A DNA stretch of 64,000 bases, from the NCBI GenBank assembly GCA_964371655.1, contig CAYJOD010000008.1, forward strand, positions 62,001 to 126,000, in the 5' to 3' direction. Positions within the stretch are counted from its first letter, which is position 1; each line of letters starts with the position of its first letter. Below, piece by piece: positions 30,976 through 39,794 of this stretch. The notes beneath the pieces are model-generated. The model ran no database searches and had not been told where the DNA came from. It was given only the letters and a program-made list of their open reading frames with translations. This DNA is from CAZGSN01 sp964371655. Its GTDB lineage: Bacteria > Desulfobacterota > Binatia > HRBIN30. Both the position numbers and the translations under genes were made by a program.

Positions 30976-33390
30976 TCAGACCTTCTTCTTGTCCCGCAGC
31001 AGATGCCACAGGCGCAGCGGGCTCGCCGGCACCTCGAGGGCGCGCACGCCCAGGGGTTGCAGCGCGTCGTTGATGGCGCACATGACTGCGGCCGGCGTGG
31101 TGTGCATCGCGCCTTCGCCAACCCCCTTGGCACCCAGCGGTGTGAACGGCGAGGGTGTACACAACGCTACCTTCTCGGTCATCGGCACTTCGTTGATCGT
31201 CGGGATGAGGTAGTCCATGAACGTCGAGGTGAGCAGCTGCCCATCTTCATTGTAGACGTACTCCTCGAGCAACGCGGCGCCGACTCCTTGCGCCACGCCT
31301 CCTTGGGTCATCCCTTCGACATTGCCCGGGTTGAGACGTGTGCCGCAGTCGTCGGCGATGAAGTACTTCAGGATCTGCACCTGCCCGGTCTCGGCATCGA
31401 CTTCGACGAGCACGACGTGACAGGCGTTGGCGGCCGTAAGGTAACTCTTGGCGCGCCCTTGCTCGTCGGCCGGTGTGCGTCCGGGAGCGGTCCACACGTA
31501 CGTGGCCTCCGGATTCGGATCCATCCCCGGCGGCAGCAGATCGCTGCGGGCCAGCATGGCGCCGGCGACCTGGGCGATGGACATCGACGCTTGCGGCACC
31601 CCTTTGATGCCGATCTTGCCGTCGCGCAGCTCGACGTTCTGCGGATCGCTTTGCAGGAGGCGCGCTGCCACCGCGACCAGCTTGTCTGTGAGACGCTCGG
31701 CGGCGCCCAACACCGCACCGGTGATGGCGACACCGAGGCGGCTTCCGCCTGGTCCGAAGTGCGGCGGGGCCGAGAGGCTGTCTTGGTAAACGACGCGCAC
31801 CTCCGTCATCTCGACGCCGAAGTAGTCGGCGAGCACCTGGGTGATGACGGTGTACTGTCCTTGTCCTTCGAGGGAGAAGCCGATCTTGGCGACGATCTTG
31901 CCGAGGATGTCGATGCCGACGGTTGCCCCTTCGGGCACGCCGGTCTGCTGCATCCCGACAATGGCGTAGGCATTCCAGTCGAAGACGCCGGGCTCGATGG
32001 TGTTGACGACGCCGATGCCCAGGAGTCGGCCCTGCTTGCGTGCGGCCTCCTGCTCGGCGCGCAGCGTGCGGTAGTCGGCCATCTTCAGAACGGTGTCGAG
32101 GGCCAGCTCATAGTTGCCGCTGTCGTACTCGTTGCCGCTGGCGATGGTGTACGGGAAGGCGTCGGCCGGTATGTAGTTCTTGCGGCGAATCTCCGTCGCA
32201 TCGAGACCCAAGCCGCGCGCCGCGATGTCCATCAGTTGCTCGAGGACGAAGTTGTGCGGCGGCGGACCCATGCCGCGGTACGGACTACCCGGCAGCTTGT
32301 TGGTGGCGACGATGGTCAGATCGTATTGCGCCACCGGAATGGCGTAACAGCCGGTGAAGGCGGTCAACGGCTTTGCCGCGCTCACGGCACCGAAGCCCTC
32401 CGCGGTCGCGCCGAGGTCGTCGAGCAACTTGACCTTGAGGCCGAGGACAATGCCGTCCTTCTTGCACGCCAGCGCCGCTTCGTAGTGGCGGTCCCACGAT
32501 TGACCGGCGCCGCCGGCGAGATACTCCATGCGGTCTTCGATCCACTTGACCGGACGGCCGCCGGCTTTGCGCGACAGCAGGGCGGTGATCAGCACGCCGC
32601 GCATGTTGCCCTTGCCGCCGAAGCTACCACCGTGCGGCTGGCTGATCATGCGCACCTGATTGGATGGCAGTCCCAACGCCGTCGCCGTGCCGAGGCCCAT
32701 ATGATACTGCGATTGAAAGCTGCCGCGACAGGTGAGGGTGCCGTCGGCGGTATCCCACTGCGCGATGACGCCGAAGGTCTCCAGCGGATTGGCGCCGAGT
32801 CGATTCCAGCGGAACTTCTCGGTGAACACCTGGTCGGCGGCTTCGAAGGCGGCGTCGACGTCGCCCCAGGTGAACACGCGCTGCAGCATCACGTTGCTGC
32901 CGTTCTCCTCGAAGATCAGCGGATTGCCCGGTGCGGCGGCTGTGGTCGCATCCACCACCGCGGTCAAGACTTCATAATCGACATTGATCAGCTCGAGCGC
33001 ATCCTCGGCGACGTAGCGGCTGCTGGCGGCGACGGCGACCACGGGCTCGCCGACGTAACGTACCTTGTCGGTGGCCAGGCAATGCGCGCCCCAATTCTCC
33101 GGCACCGTGCTCATGCGCTGGCTCCAGCGCTTGGCGTCTTCACCGGTGACAATCGCGACGACCCCCAGCAGCCTCTCGGCCGCGCTGACGTCGATCGACT
33201 TGATGCGTGCATGCGCATGCGGGCTGCGCAAGATGGCGCAGTGCACCATTCCGGAGAGAGTCACATTGTCGATGAACTCCGTCCGTCCCGTGAGCAGCTG
33301 CGGATCCTCGACCCGGTTGACGTTCTTGCCGATAAACCGCGGCGCGCTGTTGGGAAGGTCGCTGATCGACTTCGGAATTTCGACTGCCAT
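30976..33390 (-). CDS. Molybdenum hydroxylase large subunit (xanthine dehydrogenase/aldehyde oxidase family)
   Basis: 804 aa. N-terminal a/b-hammerhead domain (GKNVNRVEDPQLLTGRTEFID), Moco-binding domain with HGGSFGGKGNMRG and SPYRGMGPPPHNFVLEQL, and the conserved active-site Glu segment LGAKGVGEGAMHTTPAAV near the C-terminus. The CO-dehydrogenase loop (AYRCSFR) is absent, so it is not a form I CODH. It hydroxylates an unknown, probably aromatic, heterocyclic or steroid-like carbon using water. Third of three subunit genes in order FAD, 2Fe-2S, Mo. Confidence 0.92.
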   Translation of the reverse strand: MAVEIPKSISDLPNSAPRFIGKNVNRVEDPQLLTGRTEFIDNVTLSGMVHCAILRSPHAHARIKSIDVSAAERLLGVVAIVTGEDAKRWSQRMSTVPENWGAHCLATDKVRYVGEPVVAVAASSRYVAEDALELINVDYEVLTAVVDATTAAAPGNPLIFEENGSNVMLQRVFTWGDVDAAFEAADQVFTEKFRWNRLGANPLETFGVIAQWDTADGTLTCRGSFQSQYHMGLGTATALGLPSNQVRMISQPHGGSFGGKGNMRGVLITALLSRKAGGRPVKWIEDRMEYLAGGAGQSWDRHYEAALACKKDGIVLGLKVKLLDDLGATAEGFGAVSAAKPLTAFTGCYAIPVAQYDLTIVATNKLPGSPYRGMGPPPHNFVLEQLMDIAARGLGLDATEIRRKNYIPADAFPYTIASGNEYDSGNYELALDTVLKMADYRTLRAEQEAARKQGRLLGIGVVNTIEPGVFDWNAYAIVGMQQTGVPEGATVGIDILGKIVAKIGFSLEGQGQYTVITQVLADYFGVEMTEVRVVYQDSLSAPPHFGPGGSRLGVAITGAVLGAAERLTDKLVAVAARLLQSDPQNVELRDGKIGIKGVPQASMSIAQVAGAMLARSDLLPPGMDPNPEATYVWTAPGRTPADEQGRAKSYLTAANACHVVLVEVDAETGQVQILKYFIADDCGTRLNPGNVEGMTQGGVAQGVGAALLEEYVYNEDGQLLTSTFMDYLIPTINEVPMTEKVALCTPSPFTPLGAKGVGEGAMHTTPAAVMCAINDALQPLGVRALEVPASPLRLWHLLRDKKKV

Positions 33391-33414
33391 GGCGTGTCTC
33401 AGGTCCTCTCAGCC

Positions 33415-33918
33415 TCACGCGGCAGGGGAGGATGAAGAAGACTGCAGCTTCTGCGCCGCGAGGCGAACGGATTTCAGGATGGATTGGTAGCCCGTGCACC
33501 GGCAGATGTGGCCGCCGAGCGTTTCCTTGATCTCAGCGTCGGTCGGGTTTGGATTGCGCTGCAACATCTCGTAGACCGATATCAGGAAGCCCGGCGTGCA
33601 GAAGCCACACTGCAGCCCGTGCTCCTCCATGAACGCTTGCTGGATGGGATGGAGCTGGCCGTCCTGCGCGAGTCCTTCGACGGTCATGATGTCGGCGCCA
33701 TCGGCCTGCACCGCGAGCATGATGCACGAGCGCACCGCCTTGCCGTTCCACAGGATCGTGCAGGCGCCGCAGACGCCGTGCTCGCAGCCCACGTGTGTGC
33801 CCGTGAGTCCAAGCTGGCCGCGCAACAGGTCGACGAGCGTGGTGCGTGGCTCGACGAGCGCCTCGTAAGGTTGTCCGTTGACGGTCAGATGAATGTGCAC
33901 TGGTGTAGGCATGCTCAA
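33415..33918 (-). CDS. Molybdenum hydroxylase 2x[2Fe-2S] small subunit
   Basis: 167 aa. Plant-type [2Fe-2S] ligands C45, C50, C53, C65 (CEHGVCGACTILWNGKAVRSC region) and the second cluster C104, C107, C139, C141 (CGFCTPG, CRCTGYQ). Transfers electrons from Moco to FAD. The gene begins 13 bp after the flavin subunit stop. Confidence 0.95.
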   Translation of the reverse strand: MSMPTPVHIHLTVNGQPYEALVEPRTTLVDLLRGQLGLTGTHVGCEHGVCGACTILWNGKAVRSCIMLAVQADGADIMTVEGLAQDGQLHPIQQAFMEEHGLQCGFCTPGFLISVYEMLQRNPNPTDAEIKETLGGHICRCTGYQSILKSVRLAAQKLQSSSSSPAA

Positions 33919-33931
33919 CCCTCTCCTTGCC

Positions 33932-34804
33932 TCAGGCCGCGGCTTTGCTCGCGGCTTCGACCAGCGCGCGCCGCGTCAGGACGCGGGCGAGATCGCGGCG
34001 ATAGTCGGCCGATGCATGGACGTCCGACAGCGGCTCGTCGATTTCCGTGCTCGCCGTCTGTCCGGCACGCTCGAAGAGCGGCGCGGCGAGTTTCTCGCCG
34101 ATGAGGAGCTTCTCCGCGGCAAGCGCGCGAACCGGCGTGGTGCCGACACCGAAGAGGACAAGCCGCGCGGCCGAGCAGCGACCGCCACTGTCGCAGGCCA
34201 GCTGTGCGATCACACCGGTGAGGGCGAAGTCGCCATGGCGGCGCGCCAGCTCGATGAACGACCAGGCGGTGCGCGGCGGCAGCGCCGGAAAGCGCACCTC
34301 GGTCAGCACTTCATTTGGCTCGAGGGCCGTGGTCAGATAGGTGACGAAGAAATCGGCCGCCTTGATTCGTCGTTCGCCCTTGGGGCCGACGGCGCGGAAC
34401 TCGGCATCGACGGCCAAAGCGATTGCCGGCAGCTCAGCGGCCGGATCGGCGTGGGCGAGTGAGCCGCCGACCGTACCTTGGTTGCGATTCTGCGGATGGG
34501 CGATGTTGAGGACCGCGGTATGCAGGAGCGGAAAGCGACTGCGCACGAGCTCCGAATGCTCGACCGCACGCTGGCGGGTCATGGCGCCGATCGCCACGCA
34601 GCCATCGACTTCGCGGATCTCGTCGAGTCCCTTGATGCGGGCGATGTCGACTAGGAGTGCGGGGCGCGCCAGGCGCATATTGAGTAGCGCCATCAAGCTC
34701 TGGCCGCCGGCCAGGACCTTGGCCTCCCCGTCGTGCTGGCTAAGTAGCGACACCGCATCGTCGACCGTCTTCGGAGCGGCATAGTCGAATGATGGTGGCT
34801 TCAT
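33932..34804 (-). CDS. Molybdenum hydroxylase FAD-binding medium subunit
   Basis: 290 aa. FAD-binding PCMH-type domain with AGGQSLMALLNMRLARPALLVDI and the pyrophosphate-binding TVGGSLAHADPAAELPAI; the CO-dehydrogenase flavoprotein C-terminal domain follows. First gene of the operon. A CAAACG-nn-CGTTT palindrome (34844-34858) lies about 40 bp upstream and is a likely operator. Confidence 0.93.
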   Translation of the reverse strand: MKPPSFDYAAPKTVDDAVSLLSQHDGEAKVLAGGQSLMALLNMRLARPALLVDIARIKGLDEIREVDGCVAIGAMTRQRAVEHSELVRSRFPLLHTAVLNIAHPQNRNQGTVGGSLAHADPAAELPAIALAVDAEFRAVGPKGERRIKAADFFVTYLTTALEPNEVLTEVRFPALPPRTAWSFIELARRHGDFALTGVIAQLACDSGGRCSAARLVLFGVGTTPVRALAAEKLLIGEKLAAPLFERAGQTASTEIDEPLSDVHASADYRRDLARVLTRRALVEAASKAAA

Positions 34805-34843
34805 GTGCAGCGACTCCCTTTAAGCGGCGCGATGGTAAGCAAA

Positions 34844-34858
34844 CAAACGCTCGTTTAG
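34844..34858. promoter_or_regulatory. Candidate operator, ACAAACGCTCGTTTA (site 2)
   Basis: AAACG-CT-CGTTT palindrome upstream of the molybdenum hydroxylase operon. It shares the CAAACG half-site with 8938, 53873 and 61516 but with two central bases, as at 53873. Confidence 0.5.
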
Positions 34859-34999
34859 CAACAATCGCAAGCTGGGGGCAGGGGGCTCGGCGGCGATATT
34901 GTCGGGGACCGTGGCGGCGGTGCGGCGCGTCTCAAAGCGGCGGCAGGCTTGTCTTGAGCCCGTTGACCGTGAAGGCAAGCGGCCGGCTCTCGGTCATGG

Positions 35000-35752
35000 T
35001 TACTCCACCTGCAAACCCCACGGCGGGGATGCGTTGACGAGCAGACCGGCACGGCACTTCATCTTGATCTGCGAGAAGATCACGCCGGGCTTGTGTGCCG
35101 TCCAGGTGTATTCGCCGGGAGGAACCTGGGTGTACGCAACGCCACCATCCGGGCTGGTTTCGCGCAGACGGCGGTCTGGCAGGACGTCGGCGTTGAAGTA
35201 GACCGGGCCATTCTCGGCCGGTAGCGGCGGATCGATGCTCACGGTGGCGCCAGCTTCGCCATGCGACCCGGGGTCGTAGATCGACTTTCCGCGGCGGGTC
35301 ACGGTGGTCACCAACTGACACTTGGTGGAATCCGGCTGTATGCGCAGAGCTCGTGCGTAGAAGTCGTAGACGACGTACTCCGGTGCTTGGAAGGTAACCC
35401 TCTCCGCGCCGTTGGGGCCAAGGCGAATCGTGCCTGTCTGGATGGGTGCATAGTCGGGGTGATCCATCACCAGGGTCACCTCGCTGCCGGCGAGGAGATC
35501 ATCGAACTGGAAGTGCCCGTCGGCGCCGGTGACAAACCGCCTCTCCGGTTGTTCGAGAATCCACACGGCTGCATTTGGGATGCGCCCGTTGGGTGGGGCG
35601 ATGAAGCGAGTGGCGTCGCCGCTCAGAGAGACGAGCGCCGGGCTGTTCGCGGTGGTCGCGCTGTCTCTATCCTCACCGCAAGCAGTGAGGCCGACTGCGA
35701 GAGCACTGATCAGAGCCAGAGTGGCGAGCTGCTGTAGCCTTGTCCTGTGCAT
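35000..35752 (-). CDS. Lipoprotein with carboxypeptidase-regulatory-like domain
   Basis: 250 aa. Signal peptide MHRTRLQQLATLALISALAV ending in the lipobox LTAC, then a Ser/Thr-rich spacer and a carboxypeptidase-regulatory-like fold (NAAVWILEQPERRFVTGADGHFQFDDLLAGSEVTLVMDHPDY). The C-terminal beta-rich part ends EYTWTAHKPGVIFSQIKMKC. Start at 35752 because it gives a clean signal peptide; the frame is open to 36001 without such a signal. Outer-membrane or periplasmic lipoprotein of unknown role. Confidence 0.85.
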   Translation of the reverse strand: MHRTRLQQLATLALISALAVGLTACGEDRDSATTANSPALVSLSGDATRFIAPPNGRIPNAAVWILEQPERRFVTGADGHFQFDDLLAGSEVTLVMDHPDYAPIQTGTIRLGPNGAERVTFQAPEYVVYDFYARALRIQPDSTKCQLVTTVTRRGKSIYDPGSHGEAGATVSIDPPLPAENGPVYFNADVLPDRRLRETSPDGGVAYTQVPPGEYTWTAHKPGVIFSQIKMKCRAGLLVNASPPWGLQVE

Positions 35753-36024
35753 GCCGGAACAGCGCATACCACGGGGCCAGAGTGAAGGGGAGAGCGCCGG
35801 CCGCCGCACCCACATTCGGGGGAACCTGATCGTTCCGCCCGTCGATAAAGCTCGGCATAACCGTCTCACAGGCAACAGATCGCCGAGGTGTGGGTTCCAA
35901 GGAGTGTAAGAGCTCTTTACAGCGGACAACCCGGCCGGGCCGAATCCGCTCGATTCCAAAGATGTCCCTCCTTTGCGGAATGCCTCAGTCACCGATATCA
36001 TCTACATATGTTCGGGGAATTCGA

Positions 36025-36285
36025 GTGCCTGAGATCAGCCGCTTTTTCGGAATTGTGATCCGCATGTTCTTTGACGATCACCCACCCGCGCATCTCCACG
36101 CGCAGTATGGTGCTTGTTCAGGACTTGTCGCCCTGCAGCCGATTGCCGTCATCGAGAGTGACTTGCCGGCCCGGGCTCTGTCGATGGTTCTCGAATGGAC
36201 GGCGGTGCATCAACAGGAGCTCTTGGAAAACTGGGAGAGATTGCGCACGTCGCGTTCCCCGGTGAAGGTACCGCCGCTAACGTGA
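36025..36285 (+). CDS. DUF4160 protein
   Basis: 86 aa: VPEISRFFGIVIRMFFDDHPPAHLHAQYG, the standard DUF4160 start (usually MPEISRFFGI). The start is therefore GTG at 36025 with GGGGA upstream. Forms a two-gene unit with the DUF2442 gene 16 bp downstream. DUF4160-DUF2442 pairs behave genomically like toxin-antitoxin modules; activity not established. Confidence 0.9.
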   Translation: MPEISRFFGIVIRMFFDDHPPAHLHAQYGACSGLVALQPIAVIESDLPARALSMVLEWTAVHQQELLENWERLRTSRSPVKVPPLT

Positions 36286-36301
36286 CGAGAGGAGCTTCAG
36301 A

Positions 36302-36586
36302 ATGTCGGTGCGAGTGAATTCAGTCCGGCATGTTCGGGACTATGTTCTCGACCTGAATTTCAGCGATGGTTCGCGCGGTCAGATTGATTTTCGCAACCGA
36401 GTGGTTGGTCGCGGTGGGGTCTTTTCCGTCCTTGAAGAGATCGACATGTTTCGCCAGGTCCGGGTCGACGCGGAAGCGGGAACGATCGTCTGGCCGAACG
36501 GGGTCGACTTCTGCCCCGATGTCCTCCATCACGAGGCGACAGCCGCCCCGTTGCCGCAGCTGCCGGAGAAGCATCGCGCCGCCTGA
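36302..36586 (+). CDS. DUF2442 protein
   Basis: 94 aa: VRDYVLDLNFSDGSRGQIDFRNRVVGRGGVFSVLEEIDMFRQVRVDAEAGTIVWPNGVDFCPDVLH, the full DUF2442 pattern (LxFSDGxxxxxDF ... WPNGxDxxPDxL). Partner of the upstream DUF4160 gene. The pair is the only plus-strand unit between 24 and 57 kb and separates the molybdenum hydroxylase region from the steroid block. Confidence 0.9.
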   Translation: MSVRVNSVRHVRDYVLDLNFSDGSRGQIDFRNRVVGRGGVFSVLEEIDMFRQVRVDAEAGTIVWPNGVDFCPDVLHHEATAAPLPQLPEKHRAA

Positions 36587-36696
36587 GCGAACCCTGCAGA
36601 CGCGCAAGACCGGGGGAAGAGATTCTGGAGGTCTTCGCAAGAGGTGAATCGGCCGTCGCATCTCGCCGATCCGCCTCTACGCGTCGCGCCTTCCCC

Positions 36697-37884
36697 CTAC
36701 CGCTTCACGATCACCGACGAGCCGTGGCCGAAGAGGCCTTGGTTGACGCTGATGCCGACCTTGGCGCCTTTGACCTGACGGCCTTGCGCTTGCCCGCGCA
36801 GCTGCCAAACGAGCTCGCAGACTTGCGCGATCGCCTGCGCCGGCACCGCTTCGCCAAAGCACGAGAGGCCACCGCTCGGGTTCACCGGGACGCGGCCGCC
36901 AATGGTGGTAACGCCGTCGTTGAGCAGGCGCTCTCCTTCGCCCGGCTGGCACAGGCCGATGTTCTCGTACCAATCCAGCTCCAGCGCCGACGAGAGATCG
37001 TAGACCTCGGCGAGGTTTACGTCCTCGGGTCCGAGACCGGCTTCCGCATACGCGGCGGCGGTGATCGAATCGCGAAACGATACGTCGGGCGGCGGCGCGC
37101 TGTGCGCCGAGTCGGTGGCGAAGTTCGGCATCTCGATGATTGTGTTGGGATACCTGGGTGTCACCGTGGAGATCGCCGCGATCTTGATCGGCTTGCGCGT
37201 GTGCTTCTTCGCATATTTCATGCTGCATACGACCACGGCGGCGCCGCCGTCGCTGGTGGCACAGATCTCCAACAGCCGCAGGGGATCGGAGACCATCGGC
37301 GAAGCGAGAACCTCTTCTTCGCTGACTTCCTTGCGGTAGCGCGCGTTCGGATTGTTCAGGCCGTGACGGCTATTCTTCACCTTGACCTTGGCGAAGTCGC
37401 TGTCGGTGGCGCCATAGAGGTCTTTTCTGCGGCGCGCATAGAAAGCGAAGTAGGTCGGGTTGGTGGCGCCCAGCAGCCGGAAGCGCAGCCAATCCGGATC
37501 ATCGCGGCGTTCGCCGCCGACCGGAGCAAAGAAGCCTTTCGGCGTGGTGTCGGCGCCGACGACGAGGGCGACGTCACAGAAGCCGGCGAGAATCTGGGCG
37601 CGCGCCGCATTCAACGCCGTCGCGCCCGAGGCGCATGCGGCGTACGAGCTCGCGACGCGTGCGCCCGACCAGCCGAGGGCCTGCGCAAACGTGGCGCCGG
37701 CGACAAAGCCGGGATATCCGCAACGCACGGTGTCGGCCCCGGAGATGAACTGGACGTCCTTCCACTCGATGCCGGCATCCTTGAGCGCGTCCTGACATGC
37801 CTTGATGCCGTACTCAACGAAGTTCTTTCCCCACTTGCCCCACGGATGCATGCCGACGCCGAGAACGGCAACTTGTTTGCTCAT
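36697..37884 (-). CDS. ltp3: Ltp3-like thiolase-family protein
   Basis: 395 aa. N-terminus MSKQVAVLGVGMHPWGKWGK, nucleophile-like Cys84 in SSYAACASGATAL, ATSDGGAAVVVCS, and VNPSGGLSCFGEAVPAQAIAQVCELVWQLRGQA, with no GHP motif. Closely resembles mycobacterial Ltp3 (Rv3523) as I recall it. The DUF35 gene at 38097 precedes it, giving the third DUF35-thiolase pair. Its exact reaction in steroid catabolism is not settled in the literature I know. Confidence 0.88.
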   Translation of the reverse strand: MSKQVAVLGVGMHPWGKWGKNFVEYGIKACQDALKDAGIEWKDVQFISGADTVRCGYPGFVAGATFAQALGWSGARVASSYAACASGATALNAARAQILAGFCDVALVVGADTTPKGFFAPVGGERRDDPDWLRFRLLGATNPTYFAFYARRRKDLYGATDSDFAKVKVKNSRHGLNNPNARYRKEVSEEEVLASPMVSDPLRLLEICATSDGGAAVVVCSMKYAKKHTRKPIKIAAISTVTPRYPNTIIEMPNFATDSAHSAPPPDVSFRDSITAAAYAEAGLGPEDVNLAEVYDLSSALELDWYENIGLCQPGEGERLLNDGVTTIGGRVPVNPSGGLSCFGEAVPAQAIAQVCELVWQLRGQAQGRQVKGAKVGISVNQGLFGHGSSVIVKR

Positions 37885-37931
37885 TTGCGATCTCCTGTAA
37901 GGATGGTCTACGAGGTAGGACTAACCCGGAT

Positions 37932-38086
37932 TTCTCACCGCAGAGACGCGGAGACGCAGAGAGATCCAAGGTCGCTTGTGAATTCCGTAAGATGGTAGGG
38001 AACGACGTGGCGCCGGCAGTGCAGAGATGATCGGCTTCGTATGTTGATCAACTCCGTCTTCTCGGTGTCTCTGCGGTGATTCCTGG
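37932..38086. repeat. Intergenic inverted repeat, CGCAGAG family copy
   Basis: CACCGCAGAGACGCGGAGAC is mirrored by CTCGGTGTCTCTGCGGTGA. Non-coding gap between the Ltp3-like gene and its DUF35 partner. Confidence 0.75.
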
Positions 38087-38096
38087 ATAAGCACCA

Positions 38097-38531
38097 TCAG
38101 CCGTTCACCGGCTTCCATTTCCACACCAGGTACGCTGAGGTGTCGTCTTCGTAGAGCGTGTCGAGGACGAGCTCCACGTTCATGCCGACCTTCAACGACT
38201 GCGGGTCGACGCCGCCGGCGAGCTGCCCGAGCACGACCATCTTCTCTTCGTCCAACTCGACGGCAGCAATCGTGTAGGGCACGAACGGGTCGGGCGACAC
38301 GTACGGCGCCGGTGGTGCGTAGTGATTTGTCGTGAACGACCAGATCTTCCCGGTGCGGCTCAAGGGCACTTCCTCGAACTCGCTGCTGCTGCAGGTCGGG
38401 TTGCGGCAGAAGAGCGCTTCCTTGGGAAAGAAGTAGCTGTGGCACTGCTTGCAGCGGCTGCCGAGGAGATGCGGTTGTTGCGCATCGGTGGTGAACCAGC
38501 CCTCAATTGCGGGAACCTGAGGTTTGCTCAT
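38097..38531 (-). CDS. DUF35 zinc-ribbon/OB-fold protein, partner of Ltp3-like
   Basis: 144 aa: zinc ribbon CKQCHSYFFPKEALFCRNPTC, then OB-fold (GKIWSFTTNHYAPPAPYV, PYTIAAVELDEEKMVVLGQL). The open frame upstream to 39299 is antisense/out-of-frame to the ACAD and non-conserved, so the start is ATG 38531. Corresponds by content and position to the DUF35 protein beside Ltp3/Ltp4 in mycobacteria. Likely binds acyl-CoA and completes the Ltp3 active site. Confidence 0.9.
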   Translation of the reverse strand: MSKPQVPAIEGWFTTDAQQPHLLGSRCKQCHSYFFPKEALFCRNPTCSSSEFEEVPLSRTGKIWSFTTNHYAPPAPYVSPDPFVPYTIAAVELDEEKMVVLGQLAGGVDPQSLKVGMNVELVLDTLYEDDTSAYLVWKWKPVNG

Positions 38532-38548
38532 TCGTCGTCCTCTTGTGT

Positions 38549-39616
38549 TCAATGTGTAGCCGCGCCGCCGATCGGTGCGCTGTAGCCAAAGGTTGGAGTC
38601 GGGTCGCCGGCGTCGATCACTGCGGCAGCGACGCGCGCACGGTGCCAGGCGCTGGTGCCCCAGGTGATGTCGAGGGCCCAGGCGCGCTTCATCCAGATGT
38701 GTAGGTCGCATTCCCAGGTGTAGCCCATGGCGCCGTGCACCTGGTGCACGGTCTTCGCCGCCAGCACCGCCGCCTCCGACGCCGCCACCTTGGCATGTGA
38801 AACCTCGACGGCGCGGCTGGCGCTGTCGTGTGCCACCGAGAAGGCAGCGCGATACACCAGCGGCCGCGCGAACTCGATGCGCACCGCGACGTTGGCGAGC
38901 AGATGCTTCACCGCCTGGAAGGAGCCGATCGGCTTTCCGAACTGCTGGCGCTCGCAGGCGTAGCGCACCCCCATGTCGAGCATCCGTTGACCAATGCCGA
39001 GCTGCTGCGCTGCGCTCGCCAAGGCGGCGCGGTCGAAGGCGGCGTCGAGCAAACTCTTGGCCTCGGCGCCTCGGGCGATGCGGGTCGCGGCCGTCGGGGT
39101 CCAGTCGACACGGAAGAGGCGGCGCGATGGGTCGCTGCAGGGTTGGGGCTCCATCGCAACCTGCCGGCGCTGCAAGGCGTGCAGATCGTCTCCTTGCGAG
39201 AGCAGCAACACGTCGGCGATGTGCGCGTCGGTAATGAATGGATTCAGCGGATGCCCGAGGGTTACCACTGCCTTGCCGGCGGCGACCTTCGGAAGCCACT
39301 CAGCGCCGAGTTTTGTTTCGCGCAAGAGCGGTGCACCTATCGCGGCGGTTTCCACGATGGGCTCGGGAAGGGCGACGCGGCCGGTCTCTTCGAGCAAGAG
39401 AACGAGATCGACCTCATTCATGCCGAGGCCGCCGTGGGCTTCGGGTACGAGCAGACCGAGCAACCCGAGCTCGGCCAGCTTCGCCCAGCGCTCAGGCGAA
39501 CGCCCGGTCTCCGTATTCCAGAGAGCGCGCACGTCTTCGACCGTGCACTCCTTCTCGAGCGCCTTGCGCAGGCTGTCTCTCAAATCCAATTGGTCGTCGG
39601 TGAAGCGGAAGTCCAT
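38549..39616 (-). CDS. Acyl-CoA dehydrogenase subunit, probably non-catalytic partner
   Basis: 355 aa, shorter than typical ACADs (~380). N-terminal MDFRFTDDQLDLRDSLRKAL, middle domain reduced, C-terminal YACERQQFGKPIGSFQAVKHLLAN and QVHGAMGYTWECDLHIWMKR. The segment that carries the catalytic Glu in IVD/LCAD-type enzymes reads FDRAALASAAQQ, with no Glu. With the complete ACAD upstream it fits the alpha2beta2 steroid ACAD pattern (FadE28-29 type), where only one subunit is catalytic. Confidence 0.88.
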   Translation of the reverse strand: MDFRFTDDQLDLRDSLRKALEKECTVEDVRALWNTETGRSPERWAKLAELGLLGLLVPEAHGGLGMNEVDLVLLLEETGRVALPEPIVETAAIGAPLLRETKLGAEWLPKVAAGKAVVTLGHPLNPFITDAHIADVLLLSQGDDLHALQRRQVAMEPQPCSDPSRRLFRVDWTPTAATRIARGAEAKSLLDAAFDRAALASAAQQLGIGQRMLDMGVRYACERQQFGKPIGSFQAVKHLLANVAVRIEFARPLVYRAAFSVAHDSASRAVEVSHAKVAASEAAVLAAKTVHQVHGAMGYTWECDLHIWMKRAWALDITWGTSAWHRARVAAAVIDAGDPTPTFGYSAPIGGAATH

Positions 39617-39649
39617 GGTGCGGTAGCCTTACTCCAATGAAGGGAATCA

Positions 39650-39768
39650 ACCACAGAGGCACAGAGGGCACAGAGGGCAATCGTTCCCGAAACGTCTTGA
39701 ATTCTTCAGCATCGATCCCGCCTGATTTCTCCCTGTCCGGTCTCTGTGTCCTCTGTCCCTCTGTGGTT
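39650..39768. repeat. Intergenic inverted repeat, CACAGAGG variant
   Basis: ACCACAGAGGCACAGAGGGC is mirrored by GTGTCCTCTGTCCCTCTGTG. Fills the gap between the two ACAD genes. Confidence 0.8.
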
Positions 39769-39794
39769 CGTTTCTCTTCGCTTGTTTCCGCGAG

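Noticed and set aside
31003..33435. 810-codon plus-strand open frame opposite the molybdenum hydroxylase large subunit
   Set aside because: The minus strand encodes all Moco-binding motifs; the plus frame has none.
30976..34804. Form I carbon monoxide dehydrogenase
   Set aside because: The subunit layout fits, but the diagnostic AYRCSFR active-site loop is absent from the large subunit.
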